From Demequina sp. NBRC 110052 (GTDB lineage: Bacteria > Actinomycetota > Actinomycetes > Actinomycetales > Demequinaceae): a stretch of 64,000 nt of DNA. The stretch covers positions 248,001 to 312,000 of the forward strand of contig NZ_BBRI01000004.1 of assembly GCF_002090075.1 (NCBI RefSeq). The letters are read 5' to 3'. The position numbers were made by a program, and so were the translations under genes. Shown here piece by piece: positions 42,770-52,077 of the stretch. Below the pieces are notes generated by a model, which worked only from the letters and a program-made list of their open reading frames with translations, ran no database searches and was not told the DNA's origin. How positions within the stretch are numbered: the first letter of the stretch is position 1; each line of letters begins with the position of its first letter.

Positions 42770-43672
42770 TCACCAGCTGACGTCGTGACACTGGGCGGTG
42801 GGTGCCGACTCGACCTGGAGCGTGGCGTGCGCGATGCCGTGACTGTCCTGCAGCACGCGCTGCGCGTGGTCGAGAACCTCGCGAGGGTCCGCGTCGGAGT
42901 CCACGATGAGGTGGGCCGTCGCGACGTTCATGCCCGAGGTGAGGGTCCACGCGTGCAGGTCGTGCACGTCCGCAACGCCTTGGACTGCGGCGAGGTCCGC
43001 GACGGCGGCCTCCACGTCGAAGCCCTGCGGCGCATGCTGGCCGAGCACGGCGAGCACCTCGCGGCCCAGCATCACGGCGCGCACCGCGACGAAGGCCCCG
43101 ATGGCGAGCGCGACGACCAGGTCCCACACTGGCGATCCGGTCGCCGCGATGAGCCCAGCGGCGACGAGCACCCCGACCGAGCCGGCAGCGTCGGCGACGA
43201 CCTCGAGGTACGCGCCCTTGACGTTGAGCGACTCGCGCGAGCCCGCGCGCAGCAGCACGAGGCTCACCGCGTTGACCGCGAGGCCGAGCGCGCCGACGAC
43301 CACCAGCGGTCCCGTGGGGATCTCGGGCGAGTCGCCGAAGCGGCCCACAGCCTCGACCACCACGTAGACCGAGACCGCGAGCATGACGAGCACCGCGAGC
43401 GCCGAGGCGAGCACCTCCGCCCGGTACGAGCCATACGTGCGGGTGCCGGAGGCGTCGGGCCTCGTGGCGATGCGGGTCGCGACGAGCGCCGCTCCCAGGG
43501 TGACGACGTCGGCGGCCATATGCCCCGCGTCGGACAGGAGCGCGAGCGAGCCGGAGGTGAGCGCGACGGCGAACTCGACCACCATGAACGCCGCGACCAT
43601 CGCGAAGACGACCGCGAGCCGTCCGCGGTGCCGGCCGGCCGCGTGCTCCGCGGGTCCGTGACTGTGCGCCAT
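42770..43672 (-). CDS. Cation diffusion facilitator transporter
   Basis: 300 residues. A His-rich N-terminus (AHSHGPAEHAAGRH) precedes six membrane helices with LTSGSLALLSDAGHMAADVV (the HxxxD zinc site of helix 2) and VVADAAGSVGVLVAAGL (the DxxxS-like site of helix 5). A cytoplasmic metal-binding domain (about 215-295) carries HDLHAWTLTSG. It exports Zn2+, Co2+ or similar. TAACTT (43685-43680 on the minus strand) is 7 nt before the ATG, again leaderless. Confidence 0.92.
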   Translation of the reverse strand: MAHSHGPAEHAAGRHRGRLAVVFAMVAAFMVVEFAVALTSGSLALLSDAGHMAADVVTLGAALVATRIATRPDASGTRTYGSYRAEVLASALAVLVMLAVSVYVVVEAVGRFGDSPEIPTGPLVVVGALGLAVNAVSLVLLRAGSRESLNVKGAYLEVVADAAGSVGVLVAAGLIAATGSPVWDLVVALAIGAFVAVRAVMLGREVLAVLGQHAPQGFDVEAAVADLAAVQGVADVHDLHAWTLTSGMNVATAHLIVDSDADPREVLDHAQRVLQDSHGIAHATLQVESAPTAQCHDVSW

Positions 43673-43785
43673 GGGTTCGAAGTTACGTGGCGAGGCCGCG
43701 AAGGAGAAGTCGGCGACGATGACCGTTCTCACGTGGATCGCGTGCGGCGTCGCCACAGGGGGGCGCACCGTGGAAGAATCGGCGC

Positions 43786-44058
43786 ATGATCCTCGCCGAC
43801 GCCGCCGAGTCCTCCATTGCCGGAACCCTGTCTCAGGGCTTCTTCTATCTCGCGATCGTGATCGCGGTGGGCTACTTCGGCTGGCAGTTCTACAAGGGCA
43901 CGAAGGACGGCGGCAACAAGCCCGACGCTGGCGACAGGTCCGAGGGCGCAGGAACCCGGGGCGACGCCCCGTCCGCAATCGAGTCGACAGGCGAGGACAC
44001 GACGGCCGACGGAGCCGACGACGCCGACGAGTCGGAGCCGGACAAGCCTCGTCAGTGA
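43786..44058 (+). CDS. Small single-pass membrane protein
   Basis: 90 residues: one membrane helix (about 16-36, LSQGFFYLAIVIAVGYFGWQF) followed by a hydrophilic, strongly acidic tail (EDTTADGADDADESEPD). GAAGAAT 6-7 nt upstream may serve as a -10 box. No family recognised. Confidence 0.6.
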   Translation: MILADAAESSIAGTLSQGFFYLAIVIAVGYFGWQFYKGTKDGGNKPDAGDRSEGAGTRGDAPSAIESTGEDTTADGADDADESEPDKPRQ

Positions 44059-44077
44059 TGCGCCGCCTGGCTTCGGG

Positions 44078-44701
44078 CTAGCCGGTCTGTTCGATCGTCC
44101 GGATCACCTTGGCGGGGTTGCCGCCCACGACGCTCATCGGCGGCACGTCCTTGGTGACGACCGCGCCTGCGGCCACCACCGAGCCGCGACCGATCGTCAC
44201 GCCGGGTCCGATCACGACGGATCCGCCAAGCCACACGTCCTCCTCGAGCACGATCGGGAACGCGCGCTCCCATCCTTCGCGCCGCAACTCGACGTCGAGC
44301 GTGTGGTTGACCGTGTAGAACCGCGCGTCGGGCCCGATCAGGGCGTTGTCGCCGATCGTGACCTCGCCGCTGCCCAGGATCATCAGGTTGGAGTTGATGA
44401 ACACGTTCGTGCCGAAGCGCACCCGCTCGCGGTACTCGAGGTAGATCGGCGGGCGGAAGTCGAGCCCCTCGCCGCATTCGGCGACCAGATCGGTGAGCGT
44501 GGCCGTCGCGCTCGCGGGGTCCTCGTAGTAGCGGCCCGAGAGTTCGCGCAGCGTGGCGAGGGTCGCGCGCTGCATGTCCGCGAGCTCGGGCCCCGCGCGG
44601 TAGCGGAACCACTCGTCGGCCATGAGCTTCTCGTACTCGGTGCGCGTCGGGTCCTCGACGGGTCGCTCGTTCATCTTGGCGCGCTGCTCTGCGGGATCCA
44701 T
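44078..44701 (-). CDS. Maltose/galactoside O-acetyltransferase-like protein
   Basis: 207 residues. An N-terminal Mac domain (about 17-75, TEYEKLMADEWFRYRAGPEL) precedes a left-handed beta-helix of hexapeptide repeats. The catalytic His lies in YTVNHTLD, and the later repeats include DVWLGGSVVIGPGVTIGRGSVVAAGAVVTKDVPP and GNPAKVIR. It acetylates sugar hydroxyls using acetyl-CoA, in the cytoplasm. TAGGTT (44713-44708, minus strand) 6 nt before the ATG marks a leaderless promoter. Confidence 0.92.
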   Translation of the reverse strand: MDPAEQRAKMNERPVEDPTRTEYEKLMADEWFRYRAGPELADMQRATLATLRELSGRYYEDPASATATLTDLVAECGEGLDFRPPIYLEYRERVRFGTNVFINSNLMILGSGEVTIGDNALIGPDARFYTVNHTLDVELRREGWERAFPIVLEEDVWLGGSVVIGPGVTIGRGSVVAAGAVVTKDVPPMSVVGGNPAKVIRTIEQTG

Positions 44702-44705
44702 GCCC

Positions 44706-47579
44706 TCAACCTAGCGCCGCGCCACGTGCCTCGGCGCCAGCACGCACTGTGGCGCCCCGGCGCGAGCGGAGCCGCAGAACCGCCTTGCGCGCCTCGATGG
44801 CGATCGGCACGACCAGGGCGAGCAGGGCGCACGCGCCCCACTGTGCGAGCGTGAGCGGTGCGGTCGAGAACGCGTCGTTGAGCGCAGGCACGTGAACCAC
44901 GGCGATCTGCAGCGCGACGGACAACGCGACTGCACCCCACAGCCACGGGTTGGTCCACAGGCGGTGCACCATGCTCGCCGCGTCGGACCGCGCGGAGAAC
45001 GCGTTCGTGAGGTGGGCCAGCACGAGCACGGTAAAGGCGGCGGTGCGGGCCGTCGTCACGTCGGCGTCGCCTTCGATGAGTCCGCCGGGCGCGAAGGCGT
45101 CGTAGGCGAGTAGCGTCGCTGCGGCCATCCACGCGCCGGTCCAGGCGATCGTGCCCCACATGGCGCGGTCCACGAGCGGCGAGACGAGCGGGCGGGGACG
45201 CCGCGCCATGAGGTCGTCGGCGTACCGCTCCGCGGACACCGCGAGCGCGGGTCCCAGGTCGGTGAGCAGGTTGATCCACAGGATCTGTGTCGCGAGAAGC
45301 GGCGCCACGAGCGATCCGTCTGCGGCGACGAAGCCGAACACGCCTGCCGCGACGACGCCCAGGAACACTGCGAGCACTTCGCCGAGGTTGGAGGCGAGCA
45401 GGTACCGCAGGAACCGCTGGATGTTGTCGAGGATGCCGCGGCCCTCGCGCACGGCGGTGACGATCGTGGCGAAGTCGTCGTCGGTGAGGATCATCGCGGC
45501 GGCTTCGCGCGCGACCTCGGTGCCCCCGCGCCCCATCGCGACGCCGATGTCCGCCGACCGCAGCGCCGGCGCGTCGTTGACGCCGTCGCCCGTCATGGCC
45601 ACCACTTCGCCGTGCGACTGCAGGGCGTCGACGATCCTGAGCTTGTCCTCGGGCGCGACGCGTGCGAACACGGACACGGTGCGCACGGCCTCGCGCAGTT
45701 CCTGGTCGCTGAGGCGCGCGAGCACAGCTCCCGCGAGCACGGGGGCTTCCGCGTCGGGCACGATGCCCAGCTCGGCCGCGATCGCCACGGCGGTCCCCGG
45801 GTGGTCTCCAGTGATCATGGCAACCCTGATGCCCGCACCCTGCGCCGCCGCGACGGCGTCGCGCGCCTCGGTCCGCGGTGGGTCCACGATGCCCGCGACT
45901 CCAGCGAGCACCAGGTCGTGTTCGAGCGCCTCCGTCGCGGCTCGATCGGGGGCGGCATCAGGATCGCGCCGGTAGGCGACCGCGAGGGTGCGCATGCCCT
46001 CGCCAGCGAGCGCGGCGATGCCCTCCTCGAGCCGGGTTCGCGTCGCCTCGTCGAGCACCGTCTCCTCGCCGCCCAGCAGGGCGTGCGTGCAGCGGGGGAG
46101 CACCGCGTCGGGCGCGCCCTTGACTGCGACGAGCGTCCCGCCGTCGGGGTGAGCGGCCACGACGGACATGCGCCGCCGCTCAGCGCTGAATGGCACGCTC
46201 CCGATGCGGTCGAGACCGTGGCGCGCGTGCCTGGCCTCGAGCGCGTACTCGGCCTCGAGCAGCGCGGTCTCGGTGGGGTCGCCCTCGAACGCCACGTCGT
46301 GGGACGCCACGTCGTGGGACGCGACGTCGTTGGCGGCCGTGGAGTGCGTCGCGATGCTGTCTCCGCCGCCGCGTCGGGCCACGGCGTCGCTCGCAAGGGA
46401 ACCGTAGGCCAGCGCGACGGCGGCGTCGTGATCCAGCGGGGCCTCTCCATCGCCGATACGAGCGCGCGCGTCGCGACCGGTGTCGACGGTGCCGCCTGCG
46501 GTGAGCACGCGACGCACCGACATGCGGTTCTGCGTGAGCGTGCCGGTCTTGTCGGAGCAGATCACGGACGCGGAGCCGAGCGTCTCGACGGACGCGAGGT
46601 CCTTCACGATCGCGTGCCGGCGCGCCATGCGCTGGACTCCGAGTGCGAGCACCACGGACATGATCGCCGGGAGCCCTTCGGGGACGGCGGCGACGGCGAG
46701 TGCGACGCCCAGCAGGAGCACCGCGACCACCTCGGGCAGCGTGGAGACGTCGCGCGTGGCGAACACCGTTCCCATGACGACGACGGCGATGATGACGACA
46801 ACCACGCCGAGCGTGCGCCCGAGCCTGGCGATCTCGCGTTGCAGCGGCGTGGGCTCGACCTCGGTGGAGGCGAGCAGGGCGGCGATGCGACCGGTCTCGG
46901 TGTCCATGCCCGTCGCGGTGACAACTGCAGTGGCGGCGCCGCGCGTCACGGCGGTGCCCGCGTGCACCATGCTCGTACGGTCACCGACGGTCGCGTCCTC
47001 CTTCACAGCGGCGGGCGACTTGGCTGCGGGCGCGCTCTCACCGGTGAGCGCCGCCTCCGCTGCCCACACGGCGCCGTCGGCGAGACGCGCGTCGGCGGCG
47101 ACCGCGTCGCCCTCGGCGAGCAGGAGCACGTCTCCGACCACGACGTCGGCGGCGGCGACCCGCGTGGGCTCTCCGGCGCGCCGCACGAGCGCGCTCGGTG
47201 CCGCCATCGCGCTGAGCGACTCCACCGCGCGGGCTGACCGGCCCTCCTGCGCGAAGCCCAGTACCGCGTTCGCGATCACGACCACGGCGATGACGAGCAC
47301 GTCGTAGGGCACGCCCTCGCGACCCTCGGCCCACCAGGCGACCAGCGAGATCCCGATCGCAGCGAGTAGCAGGTACACGAGAGGGTCAGCGAACTGTGAC
47401 ACGAAGCGGCGCCACGCGGGCACGGGAGCGGCATGGGTGAGCGAGTTGGGGCCGTCTGCCTCGAGGCGTGCGGCGGCCTCGCGCGGGGTCAGGCCCGTGC
47501 CGATGTCAGTCCGGGCCGCCGCGCCCACCGCCTCGGCGTGGAGCGCCCAGGGCGTGTCCGCCGCTGTGATGCGGGCCAT
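44706..47579 (-). CDS. P-type (type II) cation-transporting ATPase
   Basis: 957 residues. An N-terminal cation ATPase domain, actuator loop TGESAPA, PEGLPA in helix M4, phosphorylation site DKTGTLTQNR (Asp343), nucleotide-binding domain with KGAPD and hinge TGDGVNDAPAL, and about ten membrane helices including the C-terminal group. PEGLPA and overall length fit Ca2+ or Mn2+ type II pumps. A short repeat (SHDVASHDVA, near residue 415) lies in the nucleotide-binding loop. Its start is about 110 nt from the DUF4914-like gene's stop. Confidence 0.93.
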   Translation of the reverse strand: MARITAADTPWALHAEAVGAAARTDIGTGLTPREAAARLEADGPNSLTHAAPVPAWRRFVSQFADPLVYLLLAAIGISLVAWWAEGREGVPYDVLVIAVVVIANAVLGFAQEGRSARAVESLSAMAAPSALVRRAGEPTRVAAADVVVGDVLLLAEGDAVAADARLADGAVWAAEAALTGESAPAAKSPAAVKEDATVGDRTSMVHAGTAVTRGAATAVVTATGMDTETGRIAALLASTEVEPTPLQREIARLGRTLGVVVVIIAVVVMGTVFATRDVSTLPEVVAVLLLGVALAVAAVPEGLPAIMSVVLALGVQRMARRHAIVKDLASVETLGSASVICSDKTGTLTQNRMSVRRVLTAGGTVDTGRDARARIGDGEAPLDHDAAVALAYGSLASDAVARRGGGDSIATHSTAANDVASHDVASHDVAFEGDPTETALLEAEYALEARHARHGLDRIGSVPFSAERRRMSVVAAHPDGGTLVAVKGAPDAVLPRCTHALLGGEETVLDEATRTRLEEGIAALAGEGMRTLAVAYRRDPDAAPDRAATEALEHDLVLAGVAGIVDPPRTEARDAVAAAQGAGIRVAMITGDHPGTAVAIAAELGIVPDAEAPVLAGAVLARLSDQELREAVRTVSVFARVAPEDKLRIVDALQSHGEVVAMTGDGVNDAPALRSADIGVAMGRGGTEVAREAAAMILTDDDFATIVTAVREGRGILDNIQRFLRYLLASNLGEVLAVFLGVVAAGVFGFVAADGSLVAPLLATQILWINLLTDLGPALAVSAERYADDLMARRPRPLVSPLVDRAMWGTIAWTGAWMAAATLLAYDAFAPGGLIEGDADVTTARTAAFTVLVLAHLTNAFSARSDAASMVHRLWTNPWLWGAVALSVALQIAVVHVPALNDAFSTAPLTLAQWGACALLALVVPIAIEARKAVLRLRSRRGATVRAGAEARGAALG

Positions 47580-47692
47580 CGTGCACCTCCCGAGCGGTCC
47601 ACCTTGGCCGCATCGTCGCAGGTATGCGCCTGACTTCCCACGCTACCGCCGCGAGCCGGAGGGGGCGCGGGGAGTCCCCGCATCGGGCATCG

Positions 47693-49606
47693 CTACAGGT
47701 ACATGGGCGTGAGCGCCTCGTAGTCCTCCACGGTCGCGTCGTCCATGCAGGCCTCGATGATGCGGCGGCCCAGCGGGTCCAGGTCGTCCGTGAGGAACTG
47801 CGCGAGCTCGGACTTGAAGAACCCCGTGAGGATGCCGCAGCCCGCGTCGTACGCGGCCTCGCCCACCTGGCTCTGCAGTTCCGGGCGTAGCAGCGTACGC
47901 CGGATCGGCTGGCCGTCGAGCGTGATCTCCTTGGGGGCGTACCCGAACAGCGAGCAGCGCGCGGGCTCGAGCTGGTCGGCCCGCATGCGCCCGCCGCCCT
48001 TGCGGGCGAGCCACTCGCGCGTGAGCCATTCGGCGGAGAATCCCACTTTGTAGGCGCCCACATGCTGGTTGGGCACGAGCACGTAACGGACGCGGTCGTA
48101 CTCGGTGATCTGGTCGAGCAGCAGGTTCGCGGCGGCGACCTTGGTGCCGGTGGAGAACGGCCAGTACGACCCGACGCCCTCGGAGACCATGCCGCCGTGC
48201 GCGAGCCGCTGGACCGCGTCGGCCGCCTCCCCGATCGAGGGGTTCTTGTCGCCGCGGGGCGCGATGAGGCGCCACAGCCACGCGATCGACGGCGGTACGA
48301 AGTGGGCGAGTCCCATGATTCCGTAGCTCGGCGCGTCGGACGTGCACGCCGGCATGCGCACGCCGAACGTGCGGACGTCGACGGGCTCCGGCTCGTTCAC
48401 CACGCGGCGCACCATGCTCCGGGGGATGACAACGCGCGGGTTGGGGCACGGCGTGCCGGTCGAGTCGAGCGTGTGCTCCCACGGCAGCGCCGTCGAGTCC
48501 GCGACGCCGTCGATCGAGAAGAACACGAGCGGCTCGTCGGGGTGGATGACGGCGCGCTCGAAGTCGCGGTCGGAGCCGTACTCCTTGAGGCCGTCGACGC
48601 GCACGAACCAGCCGTCCTCCGCGTCGGCGACGACCATCTTGCCGCTGCCGTCCTGCACATCGGGGTGGCACAGAGTCATGTCGTCCGTCACGGGCGCGAG
48701 TTCGCTGGTCTCGGACAGCGTGATCAGATAGGGCTCGTCGGTGACGACGTTGCGGCCCACGAGGATGCGACCGTCGTCCTCGCGGCGAAGCTCCTGGCAC
48801 ATCTCCGACTTGCCGCCGCCTGAGGCGCCCTCGTGCATGATCACGGTGACGTTGTCATACGGCGTGGTGACACGCACCGACGAGGCGTGCGCGGTGATCC
48901 AGCGCTCGGACTCGCCGATGTCGAGCAGCACGGAGAACACGCCCTTCTTGGCGCTCGGGCCCGGGTACAGGTTGTAGGCGAAGATCTCGTGCAGCGTCTC
49001 GGTGCGGTCGTGCACCACGACCTGCTTGCCCTCGAAGTGCGTGTGGCGGAACGGCGGCGCCGCGTACAGGATCGAGCGCGGCGTGAAGGGCCCGATCTCC
49101 TCGAAGGTGGTCCAACCCTGCAGGTCGACGAGCGCCAGCGCGAAGAACGCGGAGCTCGCGGGGATGATCGCCACGGAGGGCGATCCGTGCGTGAGGCCGC
49201 CCGCCTTGAACGGCACGACGACGAGCTCCTGCGTGCCGAGCCACTCGAGCGTCTCCGAACGTACGCGGTCGAAGCTCTCGCCGAAGCGGTCCGCGTAGCG
49301 CGTCTTGTCGGTGGGACGGTCGTCGGCGATGACCATGCACTTGGGGTCGCGGCGACGCATGTAGTCCTCGGGGAAGTTGACGGCGATGCCGTTGCGGCAG
49401 CGTGTCACGGTCGCCTCGGTCACAGGCGCGCCGTTGACGTCGTAGTCGACGTTGAAGACCGGGCCGCCCTCGGGCCCGAGCGCGAGCCGGTACAGCTCGC
49501 CGCGCGTGGCGGGGATGGTGACCCGGGGGCTGGACTCGAGTGCCGCGCGCACCTCGGGCGCGAGGTCGACTCCTGGCAGCAGCTGGTTCTCGGTCGCGAT
49601 GCTCAT
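47693..49606 (-). CDS. PEPCK/HprK-like P-loop protein (DUF4914-type)
   Basis: 637 residues from ATG 49606 with AAGGAG upstream. The middle holds an unusual phosphate-binding loop EGASGGGKSEM (259-269), resembling the kinase loop of HPr kinase and ATP-type PEP carboxykinase, followed by acidic pairs. It lacks the GTP-PEPCK loop (PSACGKT) and the PckA motif (GLSGTGKTT), so it is not either enzyme. The whole resembles the uncharacterised DUF4914 family (family assignment from memory, moderate confidence). A kinase or nucleotide-dependent role is inferred. The gene is isolated. Confidence 0.7.
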   Translation of the reverse strand: MSIATENQLLPGVDLAPEVRAALESSPRVTIPATRGELYRLALGPEGGPVFNVDYDVNGAPVTEATVTRCRNGIAVNFPEDYMRRRDPKCMVIADDRPTDKTRYADRFGESFDRVRSETLEWLGTQELVVVPFKAGGLTHGSPSVAIIPASSAFFALALVDLQGWTTFEEIGPFTPRSILYAAPPFRHTHFEGKQVVVHDRTETLHEIFAYNLYPGPSAKKGVFSVLLDIGESERWITAHASSVRVTTPYDNVTVIMHEGASGGGKSEMCQELRREDDGRILVGRNVVTDEPYLITLSETSELAPVTDDMTLCHPDVQDGSGKMVVADAEDGWFVRVDGLKEYGSDRDFERAVIHPDEPLVFFSIDGVADSTALPWEHTLDSTGTPCPNPRVVIPRSMVRRVVNEPEPVDVRTFGVRMPACTSDAPSYGIMGLAHFVPPSIAWLWRLIAPRGDKNPSIGEAADAVQRLAHGGMVSEGVGSYWPFSTGTKVAAANLLLDQITEYDRVRYVLVPNQHVGAYKVGFSAEWLTREWLARKGGGRMRADQLEPARCSLFGYAPKEITLDGQPIRRTLLRPELQSQVGEAAYDAGCGILTGFFKSELAQFLTDDLDPLGRRIIEACMDDATVEDYEALTPMYL

Positions 49607-49831
49607 GAGGACTCCTTCGTCAGGCGGCGTCACGCGCCGCGGGGCTATGGAGGAGGGGGCGATCTTCGCCGCCGGGCACAGCACGCCCCTGCGCCGCGCC
49701 TTTACTCGGAGTTTGCCCTTTGGAGGCGGACTCTGGGTGGGACACAGGTCCCGGGCTGACCGTTCTGGGTCTCTTCGGACCGATTTCGGAGGAGTTCGCA
49801 GAATGGTCTTCCCCTCGCGCCCCGGCAGTGC

Positions 49832-49864
49832 TAGCGTCCTCGAGGATTCACCGCAGGAGTGAAT
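49832..49864 (+). promoter_or_regulatory. Promoter with adjacent inverted repeat
   Basis: TAGCGT (49832-49837) is a -10-like box. About 8 nt downstream, near the expected transcript start, ATTCAC (49846-49851) and GTGAAT (49859-49864) form an inverted repeat with a 7-nt spacer. It could be an operator or a 5' stabilising hairpin for the mRNA of the small genes that follow. The stretch 49607-49831 holds nothing else I can support. Confidence 0.45.
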
Positions 49865-49892
49865 CGACGACGAGGAAGGGAGCGTGGTTCCG

Positions 49893-50036
49893 ATGATGAT
49901 CGATATCACCGCCGCCATGCGGCGCACTGGCGCTCCCGTACGCCTCGGCACCCCCGTTTCCTGGGTGCCCGGAGGCGTCGCGGCCCGCGCTGGACGCGGG
50001 CGCAGCGGAGTCCTCGCCGGCATGATCGCCGGCTGA
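49893..50036 (+). CDS. Micro-ORF, 47 aa
   Basis: A 47-residue frame, MMIDITAAMRRTGAPVRL and then a Gly/Ala/Arg-rich end (GVLAGMIAG). A GGAAGGGAG stretch lies 8-16 nt before the start, next to a promoter-like box. It is the first of two small basic peptides in this gap. Coding potential is plausible but unproved. Confidence 0.4.
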   Translation: MMIDITAAMRRTGAPVRLGTPVSWVPGGVAARAGRGRSGVLAGMIAG

Positions 50037-50067
50037 CCCGCCCGCCACACGCGAACGCCCTTCGTCG

Positions 50068-50084
50068 TCGGCATCGCCGACGTC
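50068..50084 (+). terminator. Hairpin between two micro-ORFs
   Basis: CGTCGGC (50068-50074) pairs with GCCGACG (50078-50084) over ATC. It lies about 30 nt after the 47-aa frame and may terminate its transcript. Confidence 0.45.
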
Positions 50085-50237
50085 CGCCACGCTGACACGC
50101 CCCATCAGGGCCACGGCGTGCGCAACCCCGCCGCAGCGGTGGGGAGAACCGTCCGCACCGCCTGAGCTCCACGACCACCCGTCGTGGCGTGCTCCGGCCC
50201 TGCACCCTCCGAAACCGTCGGGGGGAGGTGAATTGAG

Positions 50238-50450
50238 ATGCATGACATGAACCCGCAGTCCCTGCTGCGAGCCGAGCGCGTGGAGCGCGCCGAGCGCGTC
50301 GCCGCAGCCGCGGCCTCGCGTGCGGCGTCACGGCGGCTGGATGCCCGCCTGCGCCGCATGCTGCGCATCGCCGCGCTTCGCGTCGCGCGCTGGGCGGACG
50401 CACCCCAGGCGCGCGCCGCCAGTCCGCAGATGCGTCGGGCCGCCTCGTGA
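50238..50450 (+). CDS. Small basic helical protein, 70 aa
   Basis: 70 residues dominated by Arg and Ala (RAERVERAERVAAAAASRAA, RRLDARLRRML), predicted to form one long amphipathic helix. GGGGGAGG lies 7-8 nt before the ATG at 50238 and a hairpin follows the stop, which favours a real gene. Such peptides often bind nucleic acid. No family recognised. Confidence 0.5.
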   Translation: MHDMNPQSLLRAERVERAERVAAAAASRAASRRLDARLRRMLRIAALRVARWADAPQARAASPQMRRAAS

Positions 50451-50478
50451 GGCCCGGCGGCCATCGTCCCCGAGGATG

Positions 50479-50500
50479 GCGCTCCGTCGAGAGACGGCGC
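50479..50500 (+). terminator. Hairpin after the 70-aa gene
   Basis: GCGC-T-CCGTC pairs with GACGG-CGC over a GAGA tetraloop at 50479-50500, 29 nt after the stop. A weaker GCCATC/GATGGC stem precedes it. Confidence 0.5.
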
Positions 50501-50555
50501 GAATCATCCCCGGGGGCGATGGTGCCTCTCCCCGCGACGGTGGGAGGGTGAGCGC

Positions 50556-51023
50556 ATGACCCGCTACCGCGTCTCTCAGTCGATCCTCGCGCAGCCGATC
50601 GCGCTGTGGTCGCTGGTGCTGTGCGCCGTCGCGATCGTCGCCGCCGTCGTCCTCGATCCCGTGACAGAGCTCGCCGACCGCCTCGCGCTGGGTGCCACCC
50701 TTGCCTTCATCGCCGGGCTTGCGTTCGCCCGCCTGGTCGTCACGGTGGACGACGAAGCCGTCGAGGCGCGGATCATGCGCGTCTTCCACACGCGGATCCC
50801 GCTGACCGACATCGCGAGCGTCGAGGCCCGCGACTACCGCCCGATCCGGCAGTTCGGCGGGTGGGGCGTGCGCGGTGGAGCCCATGGATCGCGCGCCTGG
50901 ACCATGGCGGGCTCCCGCGCCGCAGTCGTCACTCTCACTGGCGGGCGCGAGGTGTACCTCGGCGCTCCCGACCCCGACGAGCTTGCCCGCCAGATCGAGG
51001 CGGCGCTCCTCCCGCTCGGCTGA
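50556..51023 (+). CDS. PH-like membrane protein
   Basis: 155 residues. Two membrane helices (about 16-34 and 45-63) are followed by a beta-rich domain resembling bacterial PH domains (VTVDDEAVEARIMRVFHTRIPLTDIASVEARDY, AVVTLTGGREVYLGAPDPDELARQIEAAL). This plan is common in small actinobacterial membrane proteins of unknown role. GGGAGG precedes the ATG. It converges with gnd. Confidence 0.75.
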   Translation: MTRYRVSQSILAQPIALWSLVLCAVAIVAAVVLDPVTELADRLALGATLAFIAGLAFARLVVTVDDEAVEARIMRVFHTRIPLTDIASVEARDYRPIRQFGGWGVRGGAHGSRAWTMAGSRAAVVTLTGGREVYLGAPDPDELARQIEAALLPLG

Positions 51024-51033
51024 CGGCCTATAC

Positions 51034-52077
51034 CTATTCCCCGGTGGGCCGCTCGACGTGCCCGCCGAAGCCCTTGCGCATCGCGCTCAGCACCTTCTCG
51101 GCGTACGCGTCGAGGTCGCGTGAGGCGAAGCGCGAGTACAGCGCCGTGGTCAGCACAGGCGTGGGGACGCCTTCGTCGATCGCGGCGATGGATGTCCAGC
51201 GTCCCTCACCAGAGTCGGCGACGGCGCCGGAGAACTCGCTGAGCTCCGGCGAGGCGTGCAGCGCGTCGGCCGTGAGGTCCAGCAGCCAAGAACCCACGAC
51301 GGAGCCTCGGCGCCACACCTCGGCGACCTCGTCGAGCTTGAAGTCGTACTGGTAGTACTCGGGATTCGACATCGGCGCCGTCTGCGCCTCGTGCGCCGCG
51401 CTGCCCGGCGTGCCCGCGTTGGCCGCCTTGAGCACGTTGAAGCCCTCGGCGTACGCGGCCATCAGCCCGTACTCGATGCCGTTGTGCACCATCTTCACGA
51501 AGTGGCCCGCGCCTACAGGTCCGCAGTGCAGCCAGCCCTCCTCGCCGGGGCGCGCGTCGCCCGTCTTGCCGTGGGTGCGGCCCGCGGCCTCGATGCCGGG
51601 CGCGAGCGAGCGGAAGATCGGCGTCAGGCGTCCGACGGTCTCGTCGTCCCCGCCGATCATGAGCGAGAAGCCGCGCTCCGCGCCCCACACGCCTCCCGAG
51701 GTGCCCACGTCGATGAACGCGATGCCCCGCTCGGCGAGAGTCGCGGCGTGGCGCAGGTCGTCGCGGTAGTACGAGTTGCCGCCGTCGATGATCGCGTCGC
51801 CGGGCTCGAGAACGTCGGCGAGACGGGAGATCACGCTCTCGGTGATCTCGCCCGCGGGGACCATGACCCACACGGCGCGCGGCGCGTCGAGAGCCGAGAC
51901 GAGGTCGGCGAGCTCGTGCGCGGGCACGGCGCCCTCGGCGGCGAGCGCGTCGATCGCATCGGGCGACACGTCGTGAACGGCGACCGTGTGGCCGTCGGCC
52001 AGGAGCCGGCGCGTCAGCCCCGCGCCCATGCGACCCAGGCCGATCATTCCCAGCTGCCTCGGGGTGTCGGTGGTCAT
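51034..52077 (-). CDS. gnd: 6-phosphogluconate dehydrogenase (short, decarboxylating)
   Basis: 347 residues. A Rossmann fold GMIGLGRMGAGLTRRL, DGGNSYYRDD, DVGTSGGVWGAERGFSLMIGG (substrate loop) and the catalytic-lysine helix GAGHFVKMVHNGIEYGLM. The short length and sequence match the NAD-preferring GntZ/YqeC-type enzyme. It converts 6-phosphogluconate to ribulose-5-phosphate and CO2. The ATG overlaps the zwf stop (ATGA), so zwf and gnd are coupled. Confidence 0.94.
   Translation of the reverse strand: MTTDTPRQLGMIGLGRMGAGLTRRLLADGHTVAVHDVSPDAIDALAAEGAVPAHELADLVSALDAPRAVWVMVPAGEITESVISRLADVLEPGDAIIDGGNSYYRDDLRHAATLAERGIAFIDVGTSGGVWGAERGFSLMIGGDDETVGRLTPIFRSLAPGIEAAGRTHGKTGDARPGEEGWLHCGPVGAGHFVKMVHNGIEYGLMAAYAEGFNVLKAANAGTPGSAAHEAQTAPMSNPEYYQYDFKLDEVAEVWRRGSVVGSWLLDLTADALHASPELSEFSGAVADSGEGRWTSIAAIDEGVPTPVLTTALYSRFASRDLDAYAEKVLSAMRKGFGGHVERPTGE

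Noticed and set aside
47693-49606. Annotation as GTP-dependent PEP carboxykinase.
   Set aside because: The GTP-PEPCK P-loop (PSACGKT) and other signatures are missing; the loop is GASGGGKS.
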